A DNA stretch of 36,058 nt, taken from Gemmiger sp. An120 (GTDB taxonomy: Bacteria; Bacillota; Clostridia; Oscillospirales; Ruminococcaceae). This document shows positions 6,434 through 14,464 of this stretch, one piece after another. A model generated the notes under the pieces. That model was given only the letters and a program-made list of their open reading frames with translations. It did no database searches and was not told the DNA's origin. Location: contig NZ_NFLN01000023.1 of the NCBI RefSeq assembly GCF_002160955.1, positions 1 to 36,058 of the forward strand. Reading direction: 5' to 3'. The position numbers and the translations under genes are program-made. How positions within the stretch are numbered: the stretch's first letter is position 1; each line of letters begins with the position of its first letter.

Positions 6434-7519
6434 TTATTTTTCCGCAATGGCTATCTCCGCCGTTGCATTCTGCTTACCGTCAGAGACCGAAACCAAAATA
6501 TTGCCGCGCTCCCCCGCTCTTACCACGGCCAGGGCGCGCCCCTGGTAGGTGGTGAAGCGGCCAGCATCGTATCGCTCTTCGGTGCAGGGGTTGGCACTGC
6601 CGAACGCCAGCAGCTCGCCGCCGCGCACCTGAACCGTCAACGCGCGGTCCGCATTTGTTTCCAGCACGCCGTCTGCATCAGTGAGCGATACCGGTACATA
6701 AACGATCTCACCCGGGCGGACGCTCTGCTTTTCAGGTTTTACGGTGATGCACACCGGGCCGGTGGCGGAACGCAATTCCGAACGAGAGAGCTCCTCTCCC
6801 TTTTCGTCGTAGGCGATGGCAGTCAGGGTACCCGGCTGGTATCGGGTATTGAAGATAGTCTTATAGTCTTTCAGCCGTTTTTTGCCCAGGCTTTTCCCAT
6901 TCAGCAGCAGCTGGACGCTGTGCGCCCTTGCATACACCTCGATCTGCGCCTTGTTTCCCTCGCAACCCTGCCAGGACCAGCTTTCCACCGCATTGGTGGC
7001 GCGCCAGACCGACTTGGAGGGGCGCACGCCCGGATGGTTGACCGGCCGCACCCCGATCACCGGTTTACGGCAAAGGCCCCAGACCACCGCCGCATAGCGG
7101 CAGGAAACGTCCGGCACGCCGAGGATATCCACCACGCCGGCCCCCGACAGCAGCCAAGGATAAGGCCGGTTGAAGGGCATCCCGCCGTTGTAGCTCCAGG
7201 CGCCGATGCCTGCTTCGCCCAGGTAGTCCCAGGCAGCCCACATGAAATCTCCGATCAGATAGGGGTATTTCTCCACCATCTTCCAGTTTTTATAGATATC
7301 CTGCGGAAAGGTTTCGCTGCCAAAAACGATCCGGTTCGGATGGGCTTTTTCTTCCAGCGGGTAGCGTCCCGAAGCGTAGTTATAGCCCGCAATGTCCAGA
7401 CTGTCCAGGAACGGGCTTGTCAGCTCGTCCACCCGCCTGGAATTGCCGCCCTTGTTCATGCCGGTGCCGATGAAGCTGGCCATGATGTTGAACGCATGTT
7501 TGCGGATGAGTATTGCCAC
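6434..7519 (-). pseudogene. 5'-truncated GH2 family glycosidase remnant
   Basis: The open frame encodes about 360 residues matching only the C-terminal part of a GH2 beta-galactosidase-like enzyme: the end of the TIM barrel (NIMASFIGTGMNKGG, LDSLDIAGYNYASGRYPLE, FGSETFP with the probable nucleophile Glu, then YLIGDFMWAAWDYLGEAGIGAW), followed by beta-sandwich domains resembling DUF4982 and a C-terminal Ig-like domain. The sugar-binding and immunoglobulin-like N-terminal domains and the barrel part with the acid/base Glu are absent. A TAA codon stands directly before the first possible start, a GTG at 7519, and no ribosome site is present. The break lies just downstream of the terminator of the sigma-fusion gene, pointing to a deletion. 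Confidence 0.85.
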
Positions 7520-7530
7520 TTATTTGGGAC

Positions 7531-7575
7531 GCAACAAACAAGCGGGAGGCCCCGGCAGTGGGGGGCCTCCCGCTT
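7531..7575 (-). terminator. Terminator after the sigma-fusion gene
   Basis: A 14-bp stem (7540-7553 with 7562-7575) followed on the minus strand by TGTTTGTTG lies 15 bases after the stop codon of the sigma-fusion gene. It would insulate the downstream GH2 remnant and SGNH gene from that gene's promoter. Confidence 0.8.
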
Positions 7576-7590
7576 GGCGTTTTATCGGAT

Positions 7591-10137
7591 TCAGGGGACA
7601 GTGATCGGAATGGTAAAATCGCAGTCCCAGCGGTAGAGCGGCTGGGTGAAGGTCAGGTTGGCGGCGTACAGGCCGGGTTTATACCGCAGCAACAGGCCGG
7701 AAAGCTGTGTGGTGCCGTCCTCCGCCAGGGCGTATTGTCTTTCGCAGGCAGTGCCCTCGGAACCCTCGGCTGTAGCGCCGAATTTCACCCCTGCCGACAA
7801 CAGGGTATAGTCTTTCCAGGTTGCCTGCAGGGTCAGGTCCAGTTCCGCTTCCAGGGGCAGCTCGTTCAGGGAAACGATGCTGCCGTCCGGCATGCCGATG
7901 GCCATTGCCGTATCCTGGTACAGGATTTTCCCCTCCTCCGTTGTGGCCAATACCGGGAAGTTTTCGGCGCGGCCCAAACACCGGACAGTGCCGATCTGAA
8001 GCCTGCCGCCGGGCAGGATTGTCTCGCCCACCGGCAAGCTCTCCCCTTCCTGCTGCGGCAGCGGAACCGCCACCAGCGCATCGGGCCCGGTCAGATACAG
8101 ACTGGGCAGGCAGAGGGTGTATTCCCCGGCCGGCAGGTTGCCGAACTTCCAGCTGCTGTAGCTGCCGTCCCGGCCGGGGGTGTAGGTTCCGGTGTAAGCG
8201 GTGCCGTCGGCAGCCAGCAGGGTCACCGGCTCATCGGTGGCCCCGGGCAGCGGATTGTGGGCGATCTGGGGAGACACAGTCAGCTTGCCGGGCCCTTTCT
8301 CTGGATACACCGACACGGTGACCGCCCCGTTTACCCGGCGGGGAACCGCCGTCAGGGTGCACTCCTCCCGGGTGACGGTGTATTCCGCGGCTGGTGTTTC
8401 CGGTTCCACCGTAAAGGAAAGTGCAAAGGGATGTTCCCACCGATAACACAAGGAGCCGTTCCGGGTGACCGGGGCAAAGGTCAGCTGCTCGGTTCCCGCC
8501 GGGACGCCGAGGCAATAGCCGGTCAGCTGCTGCCAGCTGTTTCCGTCTGCCTCGGTGTGTGTGGTGTAGAGGGGCTGGGCCACCGGGTCCTCATACACCC
8601 CCATCATGCCCGGCGCGGGCGGCATGAGATTGCTCAGAGCCGCCAATACCCTTTCCGGATCGTCGCCATTCCAGACGGCATCCACCACCCACCAGCTGTA
8701 ACCAGGATACCGGCTTTCCTCCCGGAACTGCACGGGCAGGTCATCTGCGGCGGCGGGACGCAGATTTTCCAGTGTAAGGGTGCCGCCCGGCAGCGCCAGT
8801 TCCGTGCCCGCCCCCGCCTGGGCGGGCATCACGGCGGTTTTGACAAATTCTCCGGCAAAATCCTGGTACACAAACGGCACGTTCAGGGTATACTCCCCCG
8901 GTTCGGCGGGACCGAAGTACCAATCCAGGCCGGCCCGCTCGTCAAAGGGAACGTAAAACTCCGGCTCACCGGTCAAAACGCTGCCATCCGGCGCGGTTAC
9001 GGTGATGGGCTGCGACGGCCCGCCGAAGCCGCCCCAGATTCCCTCGTTGCAGGAGTACTGGGTGCGGTACTCCCCCTGATGCAGCGGATAGATCGTAACA
9101 ATGAGTTCCCCGTTTTCCAGCCGGGGCATTGCCAGCAGGCCGCCATCCTCTTCGGTGAGGAGCCAGGCACCCGCGCTGGACAGGTCGGTAATTTCCTGCG
9201 CGGCGGTAAGCTGCAGGCTGAGCGGGGTATCCCACAGGGTCAGGGTCACCGCCAGGCTGTCGGAACGGCCTACCGGTTTGGTAGCTGCCATCAGCCGGTA
9301 GTTGTAGGGGCCGGGTGAGGCAGCGTCGCCGGAATCCGCCATTGTCCAGGAAAGGAGTTCTACCCCCTCCAGCTGGGGTGACAATGCGGTGACCGGCGAT
9401 TCGGCGCCATAAAGCGCCATGTCGATGGTCAGCAGGCCGTTCTGCCACAGGGCATCCTGTATCTGGATCTCGTAGTCTCCGTCCTGCGCCGATACCGGCT
9501 CCGCCAGCAGATAGGTGCCCTGGGTGGGATCGGTATTGACGCCGTAACCGGGCACCAATCCGAAATACCGCAGAACCACATAGGCACAGGCGGCCAGCAG
9601 GGCCAGCAGCGCCAGTACAAGGCCCGCCACCCACAGCGAACGCAGCTTCTTCAAACTGCGCTGGTGCCGCTTTTTGACCGTTTCATAGGGCAGATCCAAC
9701 GCGGCGGCAATCTCGCGGGCGCTCATCCCCCCGTAGTATTTCATCCGCAGAATCCTGCCGTCCAGCTCCGGCAGGCTGTCGATCAGCTGGTTCAGTGCCG
9801 CCCGGTCTTCCAGAGACAGCGGGTTTGGCGCTTCGGGGATTTCTTCCTCTGCGGCGGTGGCCGGGCGGCGGTGCGCGGCGCGCCAGGCATCGATGGAGCG
9901 GCGGCGGGCAATCAGCGCCAGGAAGGTTTTCAGGCTGCCCTTTTCCGGGTCGAACTCATCCCGGCGGCGGTAAAACTCGGCAAACACGTCGTTGACGCAT
10001 TCCCGTGTATCCTCGGTATTCTGCAAAGCCCGGGCGGACACTGTCCACACCAGACCGGCGTATTGTTCCAGCAGCCGGGCCATGCCCTCTTCCGGGTCAC
10101 GGTCCAGCAGGGCCAGAATCTGCGCATCCGAACGCAT
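7591..10137 (-). CDS. ECF-type sigma factor fused to a membrane anchor and extracellular domain
   Basis: An 848-residue protein with three parts. Residues about 20-91 match sigma region 2 (VNDVFAEFYRRRDEFDPEKGSLKTFLALIARRRSID split over the core helices), and 111-166 match sigma region 4 with its helix-turn-helix (MSAREIAAALDLPYETVKKR). Residues about 168-190 form one strong transmembrane helix directly after region 4. The remaining 650 residues should be outside the cell; they contain two similar modules, each with a W-x-FG-x-x-x-PGEYTL or NLPAGEYTL core followed by a GG-x-L strand. The extracellular family is not recognised. A membrane-tethered sigma factor would presumably need release or act at the membrane on its own regulon. 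No separate anti-sigma gene is adjacent. Start: ATG with AAAGGGGG upstream. A sigma-A-like promoter (10173-10201) precedes it. Confidence 0.85.
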   Translation of the reverse strand: MRSDAQILALLDRDPEEGMARLLEQYAGLVWTVSARALQNTEDTRECVNDVFAEFYRRRDEFDPEKGSLKTFLALIARRRSIDAWRAAHRRPATAAEEEIPEAPNPLSLEDRAALNQLIDSLPELDGRILRMKYYGGMSAREIAAALDLPYETVKKRHQRSLKKLRSLWVAGLVLALLALLAACAYVVLRYFGLVPGYGVNTDPTQGTYLLAEPVSAQDGDYEIQIQDALWQNGLLTIDMALYGAESPVTALSPQLEGVELLSWTMADSGDAASPGPYNYRLMAATKPVGRSDSLAVTLTLWDTPLSLQLTAAQEITDLSSAGAWLLTEEDGGLLAMPRLENGELIVTIYPLHQGEYRTQYSCNEGIWGGFGGPSQPITVTAPDGSVLTGEPEFYVPFDERAGLDWYFGPAEPGEYTLNVPFVYQDFAGEFVKTAVMPAQAGAGTELALPGGTLTLENLRPAAADDLPVQFREESRYPGYSWWVVDAVWNGDDPERVLAALSNLMPPAPGMMGVYEDPVAQPLYTTHTEADGNSWQQLTGYCLGVPAGTEQLTFAPVTRNGSLCYRWEHPFALSFTVEPETPAAEYTVTREECTLTAVPRRVNGAVTVSVYPEKGPGKLTVSPQIAHNPLPGATDEPVTLLAADGTAYTGTYTPGRDGSYSSWKFGNLPAGEYTLCLPSLYLTGPDALVAVPLPQQEGESLPVGETILPGGRLQIGTVRCLGRAENFPVLATTEEGKILYQDTAMAIGMPDGSIVSLNELPLEAELDLTLQATWKDYTLLSAGVKFGATAEGSEGTACERQYALAEDGTTQLSGLLLRYKPGLYAANLTFTQPLYRWDCDFTIPITVP

Positions 10138-10159
10138 CCGGCAGACCCCCTTTTTCGAC

Positions 10160-10181
10160 TGTCACTATAAGAATTATGACA
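10160..10181. promoter_or_regulatory. Inverted repeat over the start of the sigma-fusion promoter
   Basis: TGTCA (10160-10164) and TGACA (10177-10181) are inverted with 12 bases between, and the inner bases are partly symmetrical. The repeat covers the -10 box and the predicted transcription start, where an operator for a repressor would sit. The binding protein is unknown. Confidence 0.4.
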
Positions 10182-10201
10182 AACAGGAGATTATGGGACA
10201 A
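10173..10201 (-). promoter_or_regulatory. Promoter of the sigma-fusion gene
   Basis: On the minus strand TTGTCC (10196-10201) and CATAAT (10173-10178) are 17 bases apart, matching housekeeping sigma consensus at four of six and five of six positions. The transcript would start near 10166, giving a leader of about 29 bases. No typical ECF -35 AAC motif was seen here. Confidence 0.55.
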
Positions 10202-10295
10202 GATGCCGGAAATTTTTTACACAGTAAATGGCAGAATCGGTAGGGATATGTTCTGCACCGGTCGCGCTTTTATCCCCATTGGACACCAATACGGC

Positions 10296-10331
10296 AAAAC
10301 AGGCACACCGCCGATCGGCGGTGTGCCTGTT
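10296..10331 (-). terminator. Terminator after metH
   Basis: A perfect 15-bp stem (10298-10312 with 10317-10331, loop GATC) is followed on the minus strand by TTTTGCC. It ends the probable ygiQ-to-metH operon. Confidence 0.85.
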
Positions 10332-10343
10332 TACGGTCGCTGA

Positions 10344-12710
10344 TTAGCCGAACAGCTTATTGGCAATGTCGGCGGTGGCTTTGGCGTCCCGGGCATAGAA
10401 ATCCGCGCCGATCTCGGCGGCATATTCCGGGGTGAGAACCGCGCCGCCCACCACGACTTTGCAGGGCAGGTTTTCCTGCCGCAGCAGTTCAATGGTGCGG
10501 CGCATGCTGGGAAGGGTGGTGGTCATCAGGGCGGACAGACCCACCAGCGGCGCGCCGGTGCGGCGTACCGCTTCCACCACCCGCTCGGGGGCCACGTCCC
10601 GGCCCAGGTCGGTGACCTGGTAACCGTAGTTTTCCAGCAGCACCTTGACGATGTTCTTGCCGATGTCGTGGATATCCCCCTGGACGGTGGCCAGCACGAT
10701 GGCGCCCCGGCTTACCGGGTTGCCGCCCTTTTCTGCCAGCGCCACCCGCACCTGCTCAAAGGCGCTTTGGGCAGCGGCCGCGGACTGGAGCAGCTGGGGC
10801 AGGAACAGCGTGCCTTTCTCAAACCCCTGGCCTACCCGATCCAGTGCGGGCACCAGATGGGCATTGACCACTTCCAGCGGGTCGGTGGTTTCCAGCAGGC
10901 GGCGGGCTGCCGCGGCGGCCTCGGATTTCAGGCCCTGTTCCACCGCCTGTTCCAGGCTGACCTGGCCCGGCTGCGCGGCGGCAGCGGCCGGGGCGGCATT
11001 GACGTAGCGGGCAATATAGGCAGTGCTGCCCGCATCGATGCCGGAGAGCACCCGGTAGGAGGCCACGGCGGCCATCATGGGTTCGGCATTGGGGTTCAGG
11101 ATCGCCAGGTCCAGGCCACGGGCCATGGCCAGGGTCAGGAAGCTGACGTTCAGATATTCCCGGCAGGGCAGGCCAAAGCTGATGTTGGACACGCCCAGAA
11201 TGGTGCGCACCCCCAGCTCCCGCTTGCAGGTTTCCAGCGCCCGCAGGGTATCCATCACGTGATCCTGCTGGGCGCTGGCAGTGAGGGTCAGGCAGTCGAT
11301 GTAGATATCCTCCGCTTCGATGCCGGCGGCCAGCGCCGCGTCCCGGATGCGCCGGGCCACCGCCACACGGGCTTCGGCTTCGGCGGGAATGCCGGATTCG
11401 TCCAGCGTCAGGCCGATCACCGCCGCGCCGTATTTTTTGCACAGGGGCAGGATGGTGTCCAGCACCTCCTGCTTGCCGTTGACCGAGTTGACCAGCGGTT
11501 TGCCGTTGTAGACCCGCAGGCCCCGTTCCAGCGCGGCCGGGTCGGAGGAATCCAGCACCAGCGGCAGATCCACCACCGCCTGCAGGGCGCGGACTGTCTT
11601 TTCCATGAGGGCGGGCTCGTCCACACCGGGCAGGCCCACATTCACGTCCAGCAGCTGGGCCCCGGCCTCCATCTGGCTGACCGCCTGGCTGAGCAGGTAA
11701 TCCATATCCTGTTCCCGCAATGCCTGCTGGAACCGCTTTTTGCCGGTGGGGTTGAGCCGCTCGCCCACCACGGTGGGGCCGCTGATCTCTACCGCACGCA
11801 CCGGCGTGCAAATGCGGGAAACCGATTCCATCTTTCGGAGCGGGGGTACAAACCCGGCAAACCGCTGGGCCAGCAGGCGGATGCACTCGGTATCGGTGCC
11901 GCAACAGCCGCCCACCATCGAGACGCCCAGTTCCTTATAGGGTTCCATGGCGGCGGCAAACTGCTCGGCGGTCATATCATAGCCGGAGCCGTCCGCCCGG
12001 GGCAGGCCCCGGTTGGGTTTGACGAACACAGGGATACCGGCGTTGGGCACACACGCGCACAGCCGGCGGGCCAGGGGCAGGATCTCGGTGGGGCCCAGAG
12101 AGCAGTTGATGCCGATGGCGGACGCGCCCAGGCCCGCCGCCACGGCGGCAAAGCTTTCCACGCAGCAGCCGGTAAAGCTGCGGCCGTTGGCTTCAAAGGT
12201 CATGGAGACCAGCACCGGCTTGTCGCTGTTTTCCCGGCAGGCCAGCAGCGCGGCTTTGACCTCGTACAGGTCGGTCATGGTTTCCAGCACGATCACGTCC
12301 GCGTCCTGCCCGGCCCGCACGGTGCGGGCAAAGGCCTCATAGGCATCCTCAAACCGCAGCGTACCGGCAGGTTCCAGCAGTTCGCCCAGGGGGCCGATGT
12401 CCAGCGCCACCAGCGCGCCGGTATCAGCAGCGGCACGCCGGGCACAGGCAATGGCGGCGGGCACCAGCTGCTCCACCGTGTAGCCGGTACCGGCCAGCTT
12501 GTGCTCCGAGGCGCCGAAGGTATTGGCATAGAGCAACTGGGCGCCGGCTTCGGCGTAGTCGTGATGGATGCGTTCCAGCAGATCCGGCTGGGTCAGCGCC
12601 AGGGTTTCGGGGCGCACGCCCAGCGGCAGGCCCGCGGCCTGGAGCATGGTGCCCATGCCCCCGTCCAGAATGGTGGTGCGGGAGGTATCAAACAGTTGGT
12701 TCAGCGTCAC
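10344..12710 (-). CDS. metH: Cobalamin-dependent methionine synthase lacking activation domain
   Basis: Transfers the methyl group of methyltetrahydrofolate through cobalamin to homocysteine, giving methionine. About 788 residues. The homocysteine-binding domain (1-300) has the zinc cysteines in GINCSLGP (C203) and GGCCGTD (C269, C270). A pterin-binding domain follows (GPTVVGERLNPTGKKRF from about 311, DVNVGLP). A cobalamin cap helical region and a B12-binding domain with DIHDIG (679-684, axial ligand His near 681) complete it. The protein stops there: the AdoMet-dependent reactivation domain of the 1,200-residue E. coli enzyme is missing and is encoded by the preceding gene. The GTG at 12710 is chosen because of AAGGGGGACC five bases upstream and the start of homology. 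It overlaps the preceding gene's end by 23 bases. Confidence 0.95.
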   Translation of the reverse strand: MTLNQLFDTSRTTILDGGMGTMLQAAGLPLGVRPETLALTQPDLLERIHHDYAEAGAQLLYANTFGASEHKLAGTGYTVEQLVPAAIACARRAAADTGALVALDIGPLGELLEPAGTLRFEDAYEAFARTVRAGQDADVIVLETMTDLYEVKAALLACRENSDKPVLVSMTFEANGRSFTGCCVESFAAVAAGLGASAIGINCSLGPTEILPLARRLCACVPNAGIPVFVKPNRGLPRADGSGYDMTAEQFAAAMEPYKELGVSMVGGCCGTDTECIRLLAQRFAGFVPPLRKMESVSRICTPVRAVEISGPTVVGERLNPTGKKRFQQALREQDMDYLLSQAVSQMEAGAQLLDVNVGLPGVDEPALMEKTVRALQAVVDLPLVLDSSDPAALERGLRVYNGKPLVNSVNGKQEVLDTILPLCKKYGAAVIGLTLDESGIPAEAEARVAVARRIRDAALAAGIEAEDIYIDCLTLTASAQQDHVMDTLRALETCKRELGVRTILGVSNISFGLPCREYLNVSFLTLAMARGLDLAILNPNAEPMMAAVASYRVLSGIDAGSTAYIARYVNAAPAAAAAQPGQVSLEQAVEQGLKSEAAAAARRLLETTDPLEVVNAHLVPALDRVGQGFEKGTLFLPQLLQSAAAAQSAFEQVRVALAEKGGNPVSRGAIVLATVQGDIHDIGKNIVKVLLENYGYQVTDLGRDVAPERVVEAVRRTGAPLVGLSALMTTTLPSMRRTIELLRQENLPCKVVVGGAVLTPEYAAEIGADFYARDAKATADIANKLFG

Positions 12711-13356
12711 AGAAGGTCCCCCTTTTTCGATAGGCACAGGTGGTGCGCAGCGCGCAGGTGGCACAGCCCGCCCGATGGCCGCGCCGGGGCGTATCCCCGA
12801 TCCCCAGCAGGGCGGTAACGCTCTTGCAGGGGGTGAGCATACAGCTGGGCGCGGTGGACAGGCCGATGGCCCGGTGGGTATCCAGCAGGCGGCAGAGCAC
12901 CGGCTGGGCGGCAAGCGGATAATCCCCGTAGCCGGGTGAGAACCGGCCGGTCAGGTACAGGCCGTTCTGCTGCCACTCTTGGCGCAGCAGGGTTTCGTAT
13001 TCGTCGCAGACCTGTTCCACCAGCGCCGAAGCCAGCGCGTCGGCGGCAGCGGCAGCGGCCACGTCGGTGGCGGCCAGACGGCGCAGCAGCGCGTCCACGC
13101 CGGGGCCCAGGGTGGCGGCGAAAAGCAGGGTCTGGGGGCTGTCGCCCAGATGCAGGCGGATGTCCCGCCCGGCGGTGAGTTCGGCGGGCAGCTGCCCGGT
13201 GGGCACCGCCCGCGCCGTGCCCCGGGGAGACGCGGCCTGCCAGAGCGGTGCGGCGCAGCATTCCAGCAGCGCCCGGGAAGCGGCGTCCCCTTCCGGGACG
13301 CCCAGATAACGCAGCGCCTGGGAATAATCCGGCGCAGCGGGAAGCGGCAGTTGCAT
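12688..13356 (-). CDS. Stand-alone methionine synthase activation-domain protein
   Basis: A 222-residue protein resembling the vitamin B12-dependent methionine synthase activation domain. Visible landmarks are RFSPGYGDYPLAAQ, corresponding to the AdoMet-binding RPAPGY segment of E. coli MetH, and MLTPCKSVTALLGIG, which matches the C-terminal conserved loop. A cysteine-rich tail (CATCALRTTC and a final Cys near residue 216) resembles metal or Fe-S binding tails seen in clostridial stand-alone versions. It probably reactivates oxidised cob(II)alamin on the truncated MetH encoded next. It starts 12 bases after metF and overlaps metH by 23 bases, so translation of the pair is likely coupled. Confidence 0.85.
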   Translation of the reverse strand: MQLPLPAAPDYSQALRYLGVPEGDAASRALLECCAAPLWQAASPRGTARAVPTGQLPAELTAGRDIRLHLGDSPQTLLFAATLGPGVDALLRRLAATDVAAAAAADALASALVEQVCDEYETLLRQEWQQNGLYLTGRFSPGYGDYPLAAQPVLCRLLDTHRAIGLSTAPSCMLTPCKSVTALLGIGDTPRRGHRAGCATCALRTTCAYRKRGTFCDAEPTV

Positions 13357-13368
13357 GGGCGGCTCCTT

Positions 13369-14235
13369 TTACAGCAGGTCCGCGATGCCCTGCCAGACGC
13401 GGCGGGCCACTTCCGGGTTGTTCATGGCGTACAGATGCACGCCGTCCGCGCCGCCCTGAATCAGGCCGCGCAGCTGTTCGATGGCGTAGTCGATGCCCGC
13501 GTCGTAGAGAGAGGCGGGGTCATCCTGCCAGCGGGCGATCATCTTGGTGAACTTGGGCGGCAGGCTGGCGGCGGACAGGGCCACGGTGCGCTGGATCTGC
13601 CGCTGGTTGACGATGGGCATAACCCCCGCCGATACCGGCAGATCCACCCCGGCCTTGCGGGCCATGTTCAAAAAGCGGTAGAAGTGCAGTTCATCAAAGA
13701 ACAGCTGGGTGACCAGATGGGTCACGCCCGCCTGCTGCTTTTTGAGCAGGTTGGTCACGTCCTGGGCCAGGGTGGCGCTTTCGGGGTGGCCTTCCGGATA
13801 GCAGGCGCCGGACAAGCCGAAGCTGCCGTACTGCCCCTGCACAAAGGCGGCCAGGTCGCTGGCGTGCAGGAAGGGCGGCTGCAGCGGACGTTCCGGGTTT
13901 TTGTCACCCCGCAGGGTGAGCACGTTGCGGATGCCGGCGGCAAACAGTTCGTCCAGGCGGGCGCGGAGCACTTCCTCGCTGGCACCCACGCAGGTCAGAT
14001 GGGCCAGCGGCTCAATGTTCAGTTCGTTTTTCAGAAACGAGGCAATCTGGCAGGTGGATACCCCGCCCGGCGCCGTGCCGCCCGCCCCGTAGGTTACGCT
14101 GATAAAATCGGGTTTCAGTTCCGCCATCTGGCGCAGGGCGTTCTGCAGGGATTCATAGCTGGCCTGCTGCTTGGGCGGAAAGACCTCCAGCGAAAACACA
14201 CAGGGTTTTTGGGCGAAAAGCTGGCGAATGTACAT
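13369..14235 (-). CDS. metF: Methylenetetrahydrofolate reductase
   Basis: Reduces 5,10-methylene-THF to 5-methyl-THF, the methyl donor for MetH. The 288-residue flavoprotein barrel shows the typical FSLEVFPPK opening with the catalytic Glu, DFISVTYGAGG, HLTCVGAS, NVLTLRGDKNP, the FGLSGACYPEGHPES substrate/FAD region, THLVTQLFFD, and GVMPIVNQRQ. Length is normal for a bacterial enzyme. The ATG at 14235 has AAGGAG inside the end of the DUF3006 gene, four bases separating the two genes. Its place before the activation-domain and metH genes gives a complete methyl-transfer unit. Confidence 0.95.
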   Translation of the reverse strand: MYIRQLFAQKPCVFSLEVFPPKQQASYESLQNALRQMAELKPDFISVTYGAGGTAPGGVSTCQIASFLKNELNIEPLAHLTCVGASEEVLRARLDELFAAGIRNVLTLRGDKNPERPLQPPFLHASDLAAFVQGQYGSFGLSGACYPEGHPESATLAQDVTNLLKKQQAGVTHLVTQLFFDELHFYRFLNMARKAGVDLPVSAGVMPIVNQRQIQRTVALSAASLPPKFTKMIARWQDDPASLYDAGIDYAIEQLRGLIQGGADGVHLYAMNNPEVARRVWQGIADLL

Positions 14236-14239
14236 AGGG

Positions 14240-14464
14240 TCAGGGCTCCTTTCGGTTCAGACGGTCAAGGCGTGCCCGGATGCGGGCGCGCCGGGCCTCG
14301 GTGGCGGCAGGGTCGGTATGCCAGAGGTTGTCGCTCTCCTGCCGGACCAGATCGCCTTCGGCCACGCCGGGGGCAAGCTGATCTGGGGCAACGGTGAGGG
14401 TACGGCCCTCCTCATCCTCCAGATAGACGGTACGGGGGGTAATGCGGTCCACGGAACAGAGCAT
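14240..14464 (-). CDS. DUF3006 domain small protein
   Basis: A 74-residue protein with a beta-rich first half (SVDRITPRTVYLEDEEGRT, then VAPDQLAPGVAEGDLV) and a basic helical tail rich in Arg. This pattern matches DUF3006 proteins, which in Firmicutes often sit next to ComEC/Rec2-like MBL-fold hydrolases. That is the case here: its start codon shares one base with the stop of the MBL gene, so translation is likely coupled. The molecular function of the family is unknown; an accessory to the hydrolase is inferred from the repeated association. Confidence 0.75.
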   Translation of the reverse strand: MLCSVDRITPRTVYLEDEEGRTLTVAPDQLAPGVAEGDLVRQESDNLWHTDPAATEARRARIRARLDRLNRKEP

